From NCBI GenBank assembly GCA_035582835.1, contig JAYKAV010002553.1, positions 930,458 to 994,457 of the forward strand: a DNA stretch of 64,000 nucleotides. Reading direction: 5' to 3'. The position numbers were made by a program, and so were the translations under genes. The notes below the pieces were generated by a model, which saw only the letters and a list, made by a program, of their open reading frames with translations, ran no database searches and had not been told where the DNA came from. Shown piece by piece: positions 40,801-55,800 of the stretch (within the stretch, counting starts at the first letter, position 1; each line of letters begins with the position of its first letter). The DNA comes from Phoebastria nigripes (Eukaryota > Chordata > Aves > Procellariiformes > Diomedeidae).

Positions 40801-43800
40801 TTTGGAGAAGATAGCTGCAATAGTCTAAGATGATGAAATATTGGTAATTCATTTCATCTGTTAGGTTTCATTCAATAGCTCAATACAAATTGCCCATATC
40901 TTGTTATTTTGCACCACATCTTGTTACTTTCTTTTCTGTATCTTGAAAGGTGAGGAAGGAGATTGAAACGGAGAATTTAGCCAACCGCTATTTGCAGGAT
41001 GTCATCAAACATGAGTGCTGGGATGCTATGTGTGTAAAAGGACGCGCAGTTAAGGTAACCTCTGCTTTCTAATTCATTTTCTGCAGTGGTTTATTGATTC
41101 CTTAAGGTACAGAGACAAAATAAATAGAAGTATAACACATTTCTGATATGCTTATGGTATGGGAAAAAACTTACTTCTTCCCAGGGCTCATGGAAATCTT
41201 TCATTCTGTTCATTTTGTCTAAGCCTGGCTGATTTTACCTTCTAAGGTAGATAAGAGTGCTGATAAGCAAATAAGCAACTCTTTAATTCCTTGATCTCAG
41301 AGAATATCTTTATGCAGTGTTGCTAAAAGGAGAGGTAAATATTATTTTTCTGTGTTCAGTCAGTATGACTTCTGCTACACAGAACGTAAAGGCAAATTTA
41401 ACCCTGATTTTGCCTATTTTAGACAGAGGGAGATTAGTCAAACTGATGACAGTGGATTATCTCAAGGGTGGTGAAAGACCAAGTCATTTTACAAAAAATC
41501 TTGTTCTGGTTGAATTCTGTGGATAAAGAGGCCATATCCATAGATTATTTTAAAAAAAAAAGAAAGAAAAGAAAGAAAAAAGCAGATTTTAAGCCAACCA
41601 TTTTCACTACCAAAAAGGCAAGTGGTTTTTGTCTCACCCTGTATTTTGATCCTCAGCTTTATTCCTGATTTTAAGAAGTCTTTAAAACTGTTTAGAATTC
41701 AGGTATTGAACAAATGAATTGATAGATGCATTCTGAAGAACTTTTTACTTTGGGTTTTTTGTTTGTTTGGTTGGTTTTTTTTAAATTTGGACAGTGCTTC
41801 CATATGGCCTGTGAAGTGAAGAATTATCCACTGAAGGAACGTAGTGAAGAAGAGCTGGAAACTTTGGAGAAAGTTCTCCAGTTAAAGAAGATTGAGACAG
41901 CTGATCTTAAGGTACAATCTCTTTGAAGTACTGCATAAAGGCATTTCAGATCAGGATTTTCTGAGTTGGCATCTTAACCCTTCTTTACATAGTTACATTT
42001 CTAAGGTCCATTTTTCTTGCTGTAGAAATTGTCCAAAAAAAATTTTAAAAGATAAATAAAGATGAAATGTTGTGTTTTTACTGAGAACAAATGTATTAGT
42101 ATTAAAGAATCACAGAATAGCTGAGGTTAGAAGAGCCCTTTGGAAGTCATCTAGTCCAACCCTCTGAGAGCAATTCACTCAGGGCCGTGTCCNGTCAGGT
42201 TTGGAATATCTCCAAGGATGGAAGATTCCATAATCTCTATGAGCTACCTCTTCCCATGTTTGACAACCCTCACAGGAAAAGTGTTCTATTATGTTTAAGT
42301 TGGATGTCCTGTATTTCGAATTATACCCATTTCCTCTCAATCTGTCACTGAGCACCACCGAGAAGAGTCTGGCTTTGTTGTCCTTACTCCCCATCAGGTT
42401 TTTACATGCATTACTAAGATACCCCCAAACCTCCTCCTTCTTGAGGCTAAACAATTCCAGCTCTCTCAGCCTGTCCTTGCATGTTAGATGCTTCAAACCC
42501 TTAATTGTATTAGTGGCATATCACTGGACTTGCTCCAGTATGCCCATGTCTTTCTTGTACTGCGGAACCTACAAATGGACCCAACATTCCAATATTGATC
42601 ATTTCAACTTGTATTATTTTGATCACTGAGCTTAATTGCAGAATATAACCTCTAGAATTTTTTCATACATGTGCCACTGGATCATGTACAAAATTAACAC
42701 AGTTATCATGTTTGTGATATTCAGGTTCAGAAGAAAAATCTTGAGATTGAGTCTGAGACTGTATTATCTAAGGAAGAAGGAGAGAAGGCAGAAGAAGTAA
42801 TGGCTGATGATAGTGCATCTTACTGCCTGATTGGAAGTCTGAGCTCTCAGTATGGTGGAGACACATCTATCCTATACCACCAGTGGGACTTGCACACTAG
42901 GGAGCAGAAAGTCAATCAGATAGTATTATTGAAGGTGATGTCTTCTTAAATTTGTATTACTGCAGTGACACTGTCATATCTGTTGGTTCTCACAGCAGTC
43001 ACAGCCACTGTTAGATTTTGGGCATACTGACACTATACAATGGAGAGTTGCGCAGGTCTCTGAGTTACTGAGATGAAAGCTGATAAATGCACATAGTGCA
43101 GTAGAGCACCATGTGGATTTGCCAGCTCAGGTCTGGAAGAAAAACATTTTTATGAAATTGGTTACCCAATTTGAGGGTATCTGTATTTGGCCACTGGTGC
43201 TTCAGTTTAAGAGTTTGTATAGCCAAAGCTAGCTTGCACATCTCAGCATGCCCTGTGAAAACATTACCTCTTTCCCTATTATTTGCTGCTGAATGAAAGA
43301 TCAGCTGGATCCTCACACAATTTCCTTTCCCTCCAGTCTTACCATCCCTTCATTTGGAGTCTTCAATGTTTCTGTTATTTATTATTCATTACTGTCAGAC
43401 TCTCTTACTTCTCTTACCCTGGCCAGTTTATTAAGTAGTAAACATGCTACAGGATAGGCTTCTTATGAAGATGATGTACAAGGGTAGAAGTGGTTAAACT
43501 ACTATAAAGCATTGCCTTCTCAGAGCTCTTTAAGGCTGTAAATGGTAGCAGAGCTCAATGATTATGCATTGTAATACATAAAATCTAGTAGATAGATACA
43601 CTAGTGTTTAAAGTAGATGGGGAAGAAACACAAGGAGCACTTTTAGATGTAAGCTTGTATGTAACAAGATTTTTCTACTGTATGGCTTTAAAGCAGCATA
43701 TTATATATCTAAGTGTAGATATATCTTCAGTGTTCTTGGTCAACACAGCGAGCTTGCTGAGCGCTAGATGGCTGACTAGACATTGAGCACAGCCTTTTTT

Positions 43801-46800
43801 CTCCCTGCAACATTGTACCTTATCTGCCATCCTGCCTTACTACATCCTAACTTATTATTATATTAGAAATCAATGAAATAATCATGGACACAAATATTTA
43901 TTGTAATACAAATTGCAAACAGCTAAGCATCTCAAAATGTGAAGTTTAATGATAGAACTGAAGTTCTTTTCATGTTTCATTTCAGTAAATTGACACAGTA
44001 GGAGAGACACGTGGTTTTCTCTCTTAATATTCTACTTTTCTTTGTTGAGATCAATTATTTAGGCTAAAGGAAGAATTTATCCACTAAGAATATGTGCTTT
44101 TAAAAATCATTATAAGGTCTCAGGTGTTTTAAAAAAATTAGTTTCCAATATTTGTTTATTTAATGGGCACATTTTACTTATATATGTCAGACAGAAAATC
44201 ACATGAAAGCATATTGAAACTGCAGGTTGCATCACTTAAAAATCAGGAAAGTATGTCCTTAACTCTGCCTCCCTGCACCTATAATTTACAATCTCTAGAT
44301 TTACAGGTCACATGTTTTTGTTCTTTGAAGCCCCTTCTTCTTTCAGCGTAAGAGTGCAAAAAACAGCAAATAGAAGGCAGCCTAATTTTTTATCTAGTTT
44401 TGGCAACAGTATGTTTCTTTCAGAATCTTTGTGAAATGGCAAATATGTAGAAGAAAAGGAATCAAAATTTCTAGGGAAAAAAAAAGAAAAAAATGATAAT
44501 TTGCCCACCTCCATTTAACAAAGCTTGAACTCTGCCCTTATGATTTTCACAAAAGGGCTTTAGCAGTTTATCTCCCTGTCACACACAAATACACACATTT
44601 ACAATTCTGATGGCTTGAGGAGTGGTATATAATCATGGATGGATGTGACCTGTGCAGTATTGCTGTTTCCTTTTTTGGTATTTCAGGACATCATTTACAA
44701 AGTGAAAACTGCTTTTAATAAGGAATTTGACATAGTTGCACGACAAAAGGAGCAGGAGATAGCACGAGTGAAAGAAAGAAACCTGAGAATCCGAGAAATC
44801 TTGGCACAACTTGACCTCCAAGTGGAAGTGTGGGAGCCAGCTCTTACAGATGATGAGATACCAGAGCGAGCACTCACTGTTCAGGATTCAGAGGTGTCTG
44901 AAAAATAAATCTTTCTCTTTCACCCACTCAAATACAGTTCTCTAATTCTTCTCGCTTCCAGACATTGTGTCAGTACTGAAAAGCCTTAAAACAGATGTGT
45001 CTGTGTACTTAAAATAATCTTTTGCTTCCCTTCTCTTTTTAGGGAGAAAGCTCTTAATAAGTCAATCTGAAGTGAATAAAATGTATACAATCTTAATTTA
45101 TTGCTTTTAAAAGTTTTTAATTGCCCATAAATTAGGTAGAAATTCCCCCTGGTTTTGACTATAAGATTCAAACTAGGCTTGCAGGGATTACTTCCATAAA
45201 TAAGGGTTTCTCTGTTGTCTCTGAGCACCATTTTGAAACTAAGTAGTTTCAAACTAAGTATCTAGGTACTAAAGCATACTTAGTACTGTACTTTTAAATT
45301 CAATTGATAATTTATAAAGAAACACCATATTTCTTATACAATATATTCCACTGATCTCATCTGCTCTTTTGGTCAGTCTCTCTGCTCCCACTTCTCTCTG
45401 CTCTCCCACCAGTCCGTGTTACTCCACTGTCAGAAAAGGTATGCACAAAACACAACTAATATCAACAAAAATGATGGTAGTTTGTATTTTAGCATTTTTA
45501 AATATAGCTTTTGGAGCTGTTCAAAACAACAATCTTCTTCTTGAGGAATATTATCATAGAGCAGAGATACAAAAAGCATTAAGAATTAGTATTACACCAT
45601 CTTTCCAAATGTTCTTAGTCCACATGTGATCACATCTGGAGAAAAGAACCCTGACATGAACCTCATTTTCTTCCTTCAGATTAAAGTTGAAAAATACTTG
45701 ACTCACCAAGAGACAGAGAAAGCAGAAATGCTGGCTAAGCTTGAAATGGAAAGACGCCTTGCTGCTATGGTACTTAAAGTAGTATCCTTTTTACTGAATA
45801 GCCCTTTGTCTCTGATTAGGCTTATTTAATTAATGCTGCACTGGAGTATTCCAGTAACGTAGTATGGGAGAATAAATTTAAAATGGTAGGTAATGATGAT
45901 GTGTGCCTTTTCCCTCCTATTATCGTTTACAATCAGAACTACATAGACCGGATGGGGGAAGAAAAGATTTAGTGTTAGGCTCACAATTTTTAAAAACATG
46001 CTTAGTGGCAATTAAAAATACCATATCAGGTGACTGGGGACTAGGTACATTTCTAAATGCGTGCTACTGCTCAATCAAGAGCTTCGTGCTTGATATGTGT
46101 TTGTTGACTGTGCGACCTGTGTTCTTCAGGGATCAGACTAGAAGATCATAATGCTTTCCTCTGGCTTTAAAATGCATCTGTGAAAAGCCTAAGATGGGTC
46201 TGGTCCCAAAAGAGATGCACAATAAGACAGTGACACTACAACTTCCTTCATCCTAGCNTGCCAACTGGCCAGGAGTAGTCTGTACCTATGTATTCTTTCC
46301 AAAACTGCCAGAATGGCAGTTTTAGTAAGTTATTTGGTATATGAACATCTGTCCACCCAGAAAAAACTCTGAGACTTTTAGCATATTTCACATGCATCAC
46401 CGAAGAGCATTAATCTACTAGTGACACACAGTATAATCGTATGGGTGATCTAGGGGTGAACTACCCTATTATCATTCCCAAAGCTTCCAATTACTACACT
46501 TCCTTTTGTACCCTAAAATATTTTTTGTGGTCATTCCCAGGACAATGAAAGACTGCGTGGTCTTAATGACATGATGGGTGGAGTGCTAGAAGTCAAGAAG
46601 GAAGACATCTTGAAAATGGTGAGCTGCATTTCTGCCATATCATTTAGGTAGCTTGTGGACTTTTAAGGAAATGTGAAATTCAACTAGCAAATATTTCCAA
46701 CCTAAGTGATAGAAGAAAGTTGGAGAATTGTAGAATTGCATTATGCCTAGATAGACTCCATAAGAGACCATACACTGGACTCAAAAAAGACCACAAGATT

Positions 46801-49800
46801 CTAGTGCCTGCATATGATTTACCCATCAACACCTGTCCCTATCACAGTGGAATACTATAGGAACATAATCTAGTATTACCATTACAACAACTGGATTGCT
46901 GGGGGAAGGGTCTATTATCCATGGCTGTGATCTTACAGAAAAATACTGTGTTCCATTTAACTCAGCAAATATAGCTAGTACAGTATTAGAGGAAGGAAAG
47001 AATGTGAAGGAGCGTCACAGAAAAAGGATAGGGCAGACCCAAGTGCTCTCCCTGGAATTGATCTGTTTTGGAAAATTAGGACTCCACTTAGAAGTATACA
47101 TTAGCATGGAGTTAGATTTGGGGTTCTGAAGCAGAACATGTGGTATATTTTGTACCAACCTTAGTATGTTTGAGTACAAAATACTTGTATTTTACAAGAT
47201 CCAGTAGTGAATTCCTGTAAGCAAGTGAGAGAAAGTAGCACAATATATATACACCAAAACTACAGGTGCAAGTAACAGACNAGAGAAACAGAATATATAT
47301 GTTACTTAGACTTAAGGCTTGTACCTTACTTATCACTAAGAAATACCTTTCATTAAATTTGATGCATGCTATAGTTTGTTAGTGTGCTGATGGAGACTTA
47401 ATACAGCTTTTGAACCATATTTGTCTTCAATACTTCCAGGATATTCCTCCACCTCCTTTTATATCCAAGCCTGAGCATGTTTGGAATGATGAAGAAAAGA
47501 AAATATTTAGAGAACATGAGAAAAAAGTCAAGGAGCTGAATGAAGAAAAAGAAAAGTATAGAAGGGTAAATTAAAATGAGAAAAGGAGTGGTTTTATTCA
47601 CAGTGCTCATGACCAAAGCTTCTGATCTTTCTCAGGAGCTACTTCTAAAAATGAATACTAACAAATAGAATAAACAAAGAACAAATGAAGAACAAAGATC
47701 ATGTGGCATATTAAATAAATCCAAGCTTAGACAGTAAAATAAGGCAATCTCTACTTATACCAATTAATACGTGCCAAAACTTGTGATATCTGACAAAAGG
47801 TAACTTTCCTTCACAAATGTACCAGTATTCCTAAAATGTTTTTTTTTGAGGTTCCATTCCCAGAGTTGCTGATGCCACACACAAATAATACAATTATATT
47901 TATCCTTCAAAGTGGTATTTGGACAACGTAACTTGGTAGCCTGGCAGCACTCTCCTTCCAAACAAGTAATTTCTGGGACCTTTTGCCTGAAGGATACAGT
48001 TCCATATTGTGCATTCTCCAGCATCTGATATACTATATCAGAGTTTCTTTGTTCCTCCAGATGTAATATTGCTGCTCTTGTCCTTCCCTTCCCAGTCACT
48101 GGAAAATGAATTGAAGAAACTTGAAGCTTCCATCCAGGAAACAACACAAAATTTTGACGAGACTGTGTGCAAACTCTCTGAAAGGAAAGTGAAATTAGAG
48201 ATGGTCATCTATCAGGTATCACAGAGAACATTAATTTTTCATCTCTGCCTCTGTGCAGCAGGAATGTTAACATTTTTTATTACAATCTTTTCACAGGAAG
48301 AACTCAAAATAGTCAATCTCGTTTATGCTTTACTGTTGAATGAAGAGTTGGACACTAGAGAAGCTGGACTTCATAATTTCCTTATGAAAAAGGAGAAAGA
48401 AAAAGTAAGTTATCATTTGGAATGCTGTTCTTGGGAAAAGTGTAATATTTACAATACAGTTTCTTGTGAAGACTGCTCTTTCCAAATCAAAATTTTGCCA
48501 TAAATGATCTTCTGACAATTTACAGGGTCACTGATTTTTTTTTCAACTTGTACAGCTGACATACATTATAAATATATATGTTTTTTAATAGATACTCATC
48601 TTGGTTCATCTGGAGTTCTTTGGTAAAGCTCCATACATTCAGAAGGGTATACTGCTATTTGTTTGCTATATATAATATTTTTTAGTATCCAGTATCAAGC
48701 TGGAAGCACCAATTATGATGCTTTTATGACAGAAAGATGCACAAAAGAATGTGTAATGCTATCACATATTTCACTGAAATGTCTAATGTAGGCCAGGGCC
48801 ACGCTGACTTGTGTTTGCCAGTTCAAAGCATAGACAGAGGTGGCATGTGAGTATCTGACCATGGAAGCAGAACATACCACAGAGTACAAAGTGTTTATAG
48901 TCTTATCGACCAATTTAATCTCCTGAAGAGTTTACCCACCCCTGTCAAACCATATACAAGTCAACAAAAGACTGGAGAGCACAAGTAGTAAATCTGGATT
49001 TCAATACAAGTGCTTACTGCCCACCGTAATAATTTTGAGTGGCAGTTCTGATTCCTGTGTCCTGCCAATACGTGTGTGACTCAGGTGATCTAAGTGGTGG
49101 TAGTCNGCAGGTTGGTTCTGGCTCTTGGGACAATACTATCCCATTTGCCCACTTTGTCTTTGTGGAGCTGTTCCTGAGTCCACGGAGAATATATTAATGC
49201 CTCCCCATGTCAGATCTCCTACTCGACCTGTACAGACCTCTGTGTTTGGAGCTGCAAGCAGCCATTTGTATGTGAGCTATAGGGAGAGGTTCCAAAGNAG
49301 GCATCTAGCCCCTACCACTGAATAGGCTGAACTAGTTTTAAAATTAGGGGAGGCCAAGTGTATACCAGCTTGCATTTTTCAAAATACATCTTTTTTTTTT
49401 TTAATTTTCTAAATATTTCCATTAGTATATCTTTTGGTCCATGCAAACTGCCAAATACAACAAAACAGTCTCCCCAGCNGAGTATAAGCATTTAACAGCC
49501 TCGATAAAACAGATGAGCTTAGTATCCTCACATGTAGCAGAACTATGTCATGACAACAGGGAAACTGCATTCTAAAATGAAGAACCCTTCACTGAACAGC
49601 ATTTGAGATTTTTGACTGGTCTTGAACAGCATTTGAGAATTTTCGACTGGTCTTACCCGTGATGACATGAAAGGAAAAGGAAATCTCTGTGCAAGTGAAA
49701 ACAAGTATCAACATAGGTCCTTACATTCAAAAGTTTAAACAGAAGACTTGTAAGCATTTGTATATTTCTTACACAGATTTCTTACTTTCTTAAGCAGTGG

Positions 49801-52800
49801 TCTAGTTTAATTTCGCACCTTCTCACCTTTTAGCGGTATCTACAAGTAACCCCCTGAAGAAGGCATTGTATTGTTAGTAAAAATAGCTCACAAGGTTTTC
49901 TCTAGAAATAAGAAAGTGTTAGCTTCATCAGTGTATATGAACGGCCATTCAATGCTTCTGCTGGCTGAGTTTCATTCCTGAAATCTTCTGGTTTTGCTAT
50001 AGGTCAAGACTGCAAGAGCAATCCAGACTACAAAAAATAAAATTGAAGCTTACATAGACACCTATGAAAATGCAATAGCTGAAGAGAAGGTGAGACTCTC
50101 GACAAACACAAGGAGATTCAGAAATTAAAAAGTCAATGCTGTGTCTTGATAATGAGAAGAACATACTTCACTGTAAGCATGGGATGAGTTCTGATCAACT
50201 TGCTGATCACTGAAATTAAGCAGTAAAGGAGAGTATGTGCATAGAAGAATTTATTAAATAGTCCAGATTCCTATGATGCTTGGGAGCACTTGGAAGAGCA
50301 CCACATTCTGTATTTCTAAGATATGGGGAGGTTGGTGCTTTTTTTAAAATAACATTGTGGTAACAAGGACTCTTTCTGTTTTCCTTCTAGAATCTGGAAT
50401 GTGGTTTTACAAAGGAATTTGCTGACATACCTGCCAATCTCCTTGATGAACTTTTCCAACTTTACAAACATCGACCAAAGTAAGATCCTCCCTGATTCCA
50501 TCTGTTTAAATACTAATATTTCTTGTGTGTCAAGAATGAGAATGCTATTTATTTCAATAGTCTAAATTATTTTGGTAATCAGTAGACTGCCTGCTTTTTA
50601 TTGGTTAGTTAACAATGGTTGATTTCCTATCATACTAAGGATTGCTATTTTGAGTACTTATATTTCCTTATTCACCCCACACAATCTATTTTAAATGCAA
50701 TCTAAATAATCATCAGTTCTCAAAAACATATATTCTTATTTTGTGTAAGATGCAGTCTTACCTATTTGCTTTTTGCAAGAGATTGAGAGTATGAAATGTT
50801 CTTAGTTGTTTGTGAGCTTCTTTTATGCAAGAGAAAATAAAAAGTAAATACTGTATGTACTGTGTATGTGCACTAGGACCCCAATGACAGAAAGGCTCCT
50901 TGACACTGCTAACCCATATGGGGACTGTTCAGGCTCAGCTGAAGATTACAAAGATGCACTTACCCTTTTAATGAAAGCCATGGATGAACTGGATAGTCCT
51001 GAGCACATGCCTAATGGCTTAGATCCGTCTATATGGGAACATTTTTGTCTAGCTAGACGAAATAAAATAGAGATTGAGGAGCTGGTATGTAAAATTCTTT
51101 ATTTTGCCAGTATACTTCTTGATATTTTCAGGTCTTAAACTTCTGTGGAGTTCAAGTGTAGGGTCCAGCTAGAGGTGAAATGACAATGCAGCCTACATAA
51201 GCTGCATTTGAGTTTGAAGGTTGCTTCTGGCCACATTCAATTCAGAATAATAGAAATGTCATCAGGGGAAACCAGCTCTAGTTCTCCTTCAGAGGAAAAA
51301 TTAGCATATTAGTTTGGATGGATTTGATAAGAATGATTGTGACCTTGATATTTTCCTTTTCTCTATCCATACCAAAAAATTATTAAGGTATTTGATTTCA
51401 ATCATCTGTTGGAGTCGTTCTCTGCCATTAGCGTTCTATATTTGCACCAATGCATTCCCATATTTTTCTACCAAGAGCAATTCTTAACAAAGAGTGTTGC
51501 TGGAAAGTCCTAGCAAGCTATTTGTTCAGTGTAAAAGCATGAAGGTGTAAATCTGAATTATCTAGAGACAGAGATACATGACCTTTGACCAAGAGAGAAG
51601 GAAATGTGATTTCCCTTCATGTGAATAAACTATGCATAAATGAATAAATTATTTTCTGAGCAGAGTGTAAGGATTGTAACCTCTATGTCTCATGTGCTCT
51701 ACTGGGATTCTCAAAATACCAGGCTGAATATTTATACATACATATGTCTTCTTAAGAACTTGTCTTCTCTGTTCTTGAAGAGGCTTGCCCTGACATACTG
51801 ACAAAATTGAAAAAGTTCAGAATGTCACGATATTACTTTCTTAGGTGAAATGGAAAGCCCTAACACTGGCAGAGATGCAGGCCTTTCTCCAGAGCAGAAT
51901 GGATGACAATGAGAAGATCAAGTCAGAAATAGAAGACATTTTCCAAGAACTCACTTGGTAATTTTGTTTCTTTTCCTATGTTCAGCTACATTTTAATACT
52001 CCACCAACACAGAAGCAAAAGTTACATACAAAATTACACAGCTGTGTTCTCCAACATTCTTTTATCTAGGATTCATCTAAGAGAAATGAGGTGTTATTGC
52101 AGCACATGTGAGCAGGCCAAACCGGTCTTAATCTACCATCTTAAGTAACAACATCAGTAAGGATGGCAGCATGGTCTTCAATGCAAACTGACTGCCCCAA
52201 AAGCTATATCATACAGTGAATCCCCCCAAGCCTTCAAGGCCATATTTGCTAGCTAGCTCAGTTAAATTTTGCTCATGTAGGGCTAAGATACAGGGATCAC
52301 TCCTAATTGCAATATGCTGCTCAGTCACGTGACACCTGATTTCACTGAGCTGCTTGGACCTGCAATATTTCATTTTTTCATGTACATGACATAATTTTCA
52401 CATTCATTGTCACTCAAGAACAAACCCCAGGATAAATTATACAAGAAAAAGGGTGCTGGCTAGGAGTCTCCTCCATTTCCTTTTCAATTGTTATGAAGAT
52501 TCCTGTTCAGTAACACTTTTTCTCAGAACATCTGCTAGAGTATGTTAAACTGAATCCAGTGGTTGAAAACTTCATGTATGGAAATAAGTTGCAAATTCTG
52601 TTGTCACTTTGGGAGCAAATAGAAGACAGGCTGTCAAAGAGTAACCCCTACATGAACATACCACTTACCAGTAATAAATTGTTGTGGTTTAACCCCAGTT
52701 GGCAATCAAGCACCACACAGCCGCTCGCTCACCCTCCCCCCTGTGCCAGTGGGATGGTGTGGAGCGAGAGAGAGAGGAACACAACCCAGGAAAAACAAGT

Positions 52801-55800
52801 GATGCTACAGCTCACCACCCGCTGACTGACGCCCAGCCAGGCCCCGAGCAGCGACCGCTGCTCCCTGCTCAACTCCCCCCAGTTTATATACTAAGCATGA
52901 CATCATATGGTATGGAACATCCCTTCGGCCAGTTTGGATCAGCTGTCTTGGCTGTGCCCCCTCCCAGCTTCTTGTGCACCTGGCAGAGCATGGGAAGCTG
53001 AAAAGTCCTTAGCTAGTGTAAGCACTACTTAGCAACAACTAAAACATCAGTGTGTTATCAATATTATTCTCATACTAAATCCAAAACACAGCACTATACC
53101 AGCTACTAGGAAGAAAATTAACTCTATCCCAGCCAAAACCAGGACAAAATACAAACATTTTGAGAATCATGGGAGGATTTATATAATCCTGTTGAAATCA
53201 CTAAACATTGTTTTTGTTTTCTGCTGTTTTAGGCTGCAGGAGGAGAAGATGAAACTTCAGTTGAATTTGACTATCCAGTTTTTGCTAAAGCAAGGACAGG
53301 TGGAATTGGAAAGTACTGACATCCCAGACTACACTGATGCCATTCTCATTAATAAGAGTGTTATTGAAGAATTGAATTGCTCTATCATGGTAATTTACAT
53401 TATCTGAAAGAAATTTAAGCTTTTAAAATAAACGTATTGTCCTTCAGGGCCTCTGCTTTTTCTCCAGTTTGACATCTAGTTTCAATTCATGACTACACAC
53501 CAGTAGGCACCATTGTAATCTAGAGGCTATTAAGAATTCTGTAATGTCTCTTATCATGATGTAAAGATTGCAATACAGACTGCTTTCTTGATGTTTGATC
53601 AATACAATTCAGATAAATGAAATGGCAACAGTTTTTAGACACACCATCACTACAGACACACTCTGTAAATAGAAAATGCTAATATCCTGGGCACCAGTCC
53701 GAAAATTCCCTCAACGCAAACTTATAGTCATGTTAAGAAGCATTTGAACAGTAGCTTACGTTAAGATTTAAAAAATTAATACACTTTTTTATGTAAGGTG
53801 AATTTGGTGATTATACTTAAGACAGTTTTTCATACTCTCATTAAATGTTCTTTTTTTTAGGCATTCTAGCTGTACAAAAATTGCTTGTTACTGCTACTGC
53901 ACAAAGCCTTTGGTAACAACTGCAGAATATCTTATACAGAGCGAGTTTGTATTTTGTAGAGTTAAAATGCCTTCACATTCTTATAAAAGATTGAAAGATG
54001 GAGAGAGAGCTTATTTATAACTTTCTTCATCTCCTTCTACGATCCAGGGCTGTGGCACAGGGCATAAAAGGGAACAAAATTCCATAAAAGATAACCATCT
54101 GGAGCAAAGTCTGGAAAGAGACTGCAGTATAGCATGTTTTCCTTACTAAAATTGTAACTTTGGAAGCTTGCCCATCTTGTTCCAAATAATTATTCCATAA
54201 TCTGTAAAGTGTGTTAATTAAGATTAATCTATTTCTTCAGGCTCAAGGAGAAAAAAAAATTGCTAGCATGGTGGAATGTAAAGACTTCTCTAAAGGGATA
54301 TTTCAGCTGGAATGGGAACACAAGAAAATGAGAATGCAGATAGAAGATCTGAAACAGAAGGCTCGGGATATTGTAACACTACCTATTTCAAAAGATCGCC
54401 AGNTAGTGAGTTACTTTCTCTAATTTATATTTTGACCGCAGAAAATTTTGCTGCCTATACCTGTAAGATCATTTATACCTCTCAAGTCTTTTACTACTAT
54501 GGAGAAACCTGATGCCTAACAGGTCAACAATTCAGCTTTCAAAGGGAAGTTTTACTCTTGAGATTGATCAGTGATTAAGTTCTTTGGGATGTTCAGGTGT
54601 AAACAAAGGCAAAATTAGCCCTAACTCTTAGTGGTTCAAAATTGGCACTGAGAGTAAGGAATCAGGATTTTGCAGCCACAAGGAAGAGATCTTTTAAATC
54701 AAGCACCATAACTTCCTTTTAAGTGAAAGGTCTGAGGTGCCCCCATCTGGTATCTCACAGAAATAGCATAACTTTTGCTCGGTATGCAAAGATTGAGCGT
54801 TCTTACAGGAGCCTCACTGAGCCCCACTCACTGCCATTTGTTGGCCCAGCAGCAGAACGACAGGGAATTGTTTGCCATGCCTGGCAGGCAAGAGGCAGCA
54901 GCTGGCCAGCAAGTCAGCACCCACAGAGCTTTGAACAAGCCCAGCTGGCAGGCCAGAAAACATAGGTAAAGGTTGTGGGATAGAGCCAAGGGTACCAGTG
55001 GGAGAAGAGAGGAGGGAGAAGAGAGGAGGAAGAAGAGAGGTTGTAGGGGAAGCCTGAGGGTATTGCAGTTACGGGACTGCAGGGAAAGCTGATGGTTTTG
55101 CGCCAATGAGGTGGGGAGCATAAAAGTTTGGAGTAAGGGATGTTGGAGGATGGGTGGGCTGGAGATATTGCAGTGGGGAGAGCTATAAAGCACAGAGAAA
55201 ATGAAGAATGTTGGAGAGCAGGCAAGGATATTGCAATTCAATCAAAAGATTAAAAGAAAATCCAAAATACGTGTTTTGCTCAGGCTTCATTTGTTTTGCT
55301 GCTCTCCAAACTGCTTGTTCACTTCTGAATCACAGCCAAGGGATTTCTGTAACTAACACCAGCAAAACAGCTTTCCAAAGAGGTGATGTGACAACACACT
55401 GAAAAGTTCTTGTAGCAAATTTATCACCAGAGTGTTGCCATTAGCTCAAACTTCATTTAAACTGATGAGCAGAACTATTGCCCTTCAGAGAGAGTTAGAC
55501 TTGCCTATAGCAAAGCCATATGCCAGTTTAATCAGAATTTGAATGCTCTGAGGGGCTTGACTTCACTTTTTGAGTAGAAATGTGGGGTTAGTAGGAAAGA
55601 CAAGGCAACAGAGACCCCAACAATAGGAACAGAAAGAAAGATGGCTTAGATAAATGCGTGCGGGCAAGGACCTGAGAACACCTGGAATGAGGGCTATTTG
55701 TGAAGCAGTGAGTGAAAGCAGTTTGGTGCTGTAGGCAAGGAGCCTGCTGGGTCTTTCCTGTTTCTCCTCTTCTAACTAGAGCAGTCCACAAAATTTTACT

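Larger units (their letters stand above)
41055..52679. other. CFAP43 introns 22-34 outside the named repeats
   Basis: Apart from the CR1 at 42106-42592, the 30-base duplication at 49594-49654 and a purine stretch of A with scattered G at 41552-41583, nothing was recognised in these gaps. Confidence 0.6.

Noticed and set aside
52559..53001. Open frames over the LTR as genes
   Set aside because: They lie within non-coding LTR sequence; no gag, pol or env similarity is seen.
54828..55241. 137-codon minus-strand frame in intron 36
   Set aside because: It arises from the plus-strand purine-rich tract (Ser/Leu/Pro-rich reverse reading) and has no recognisable domain.
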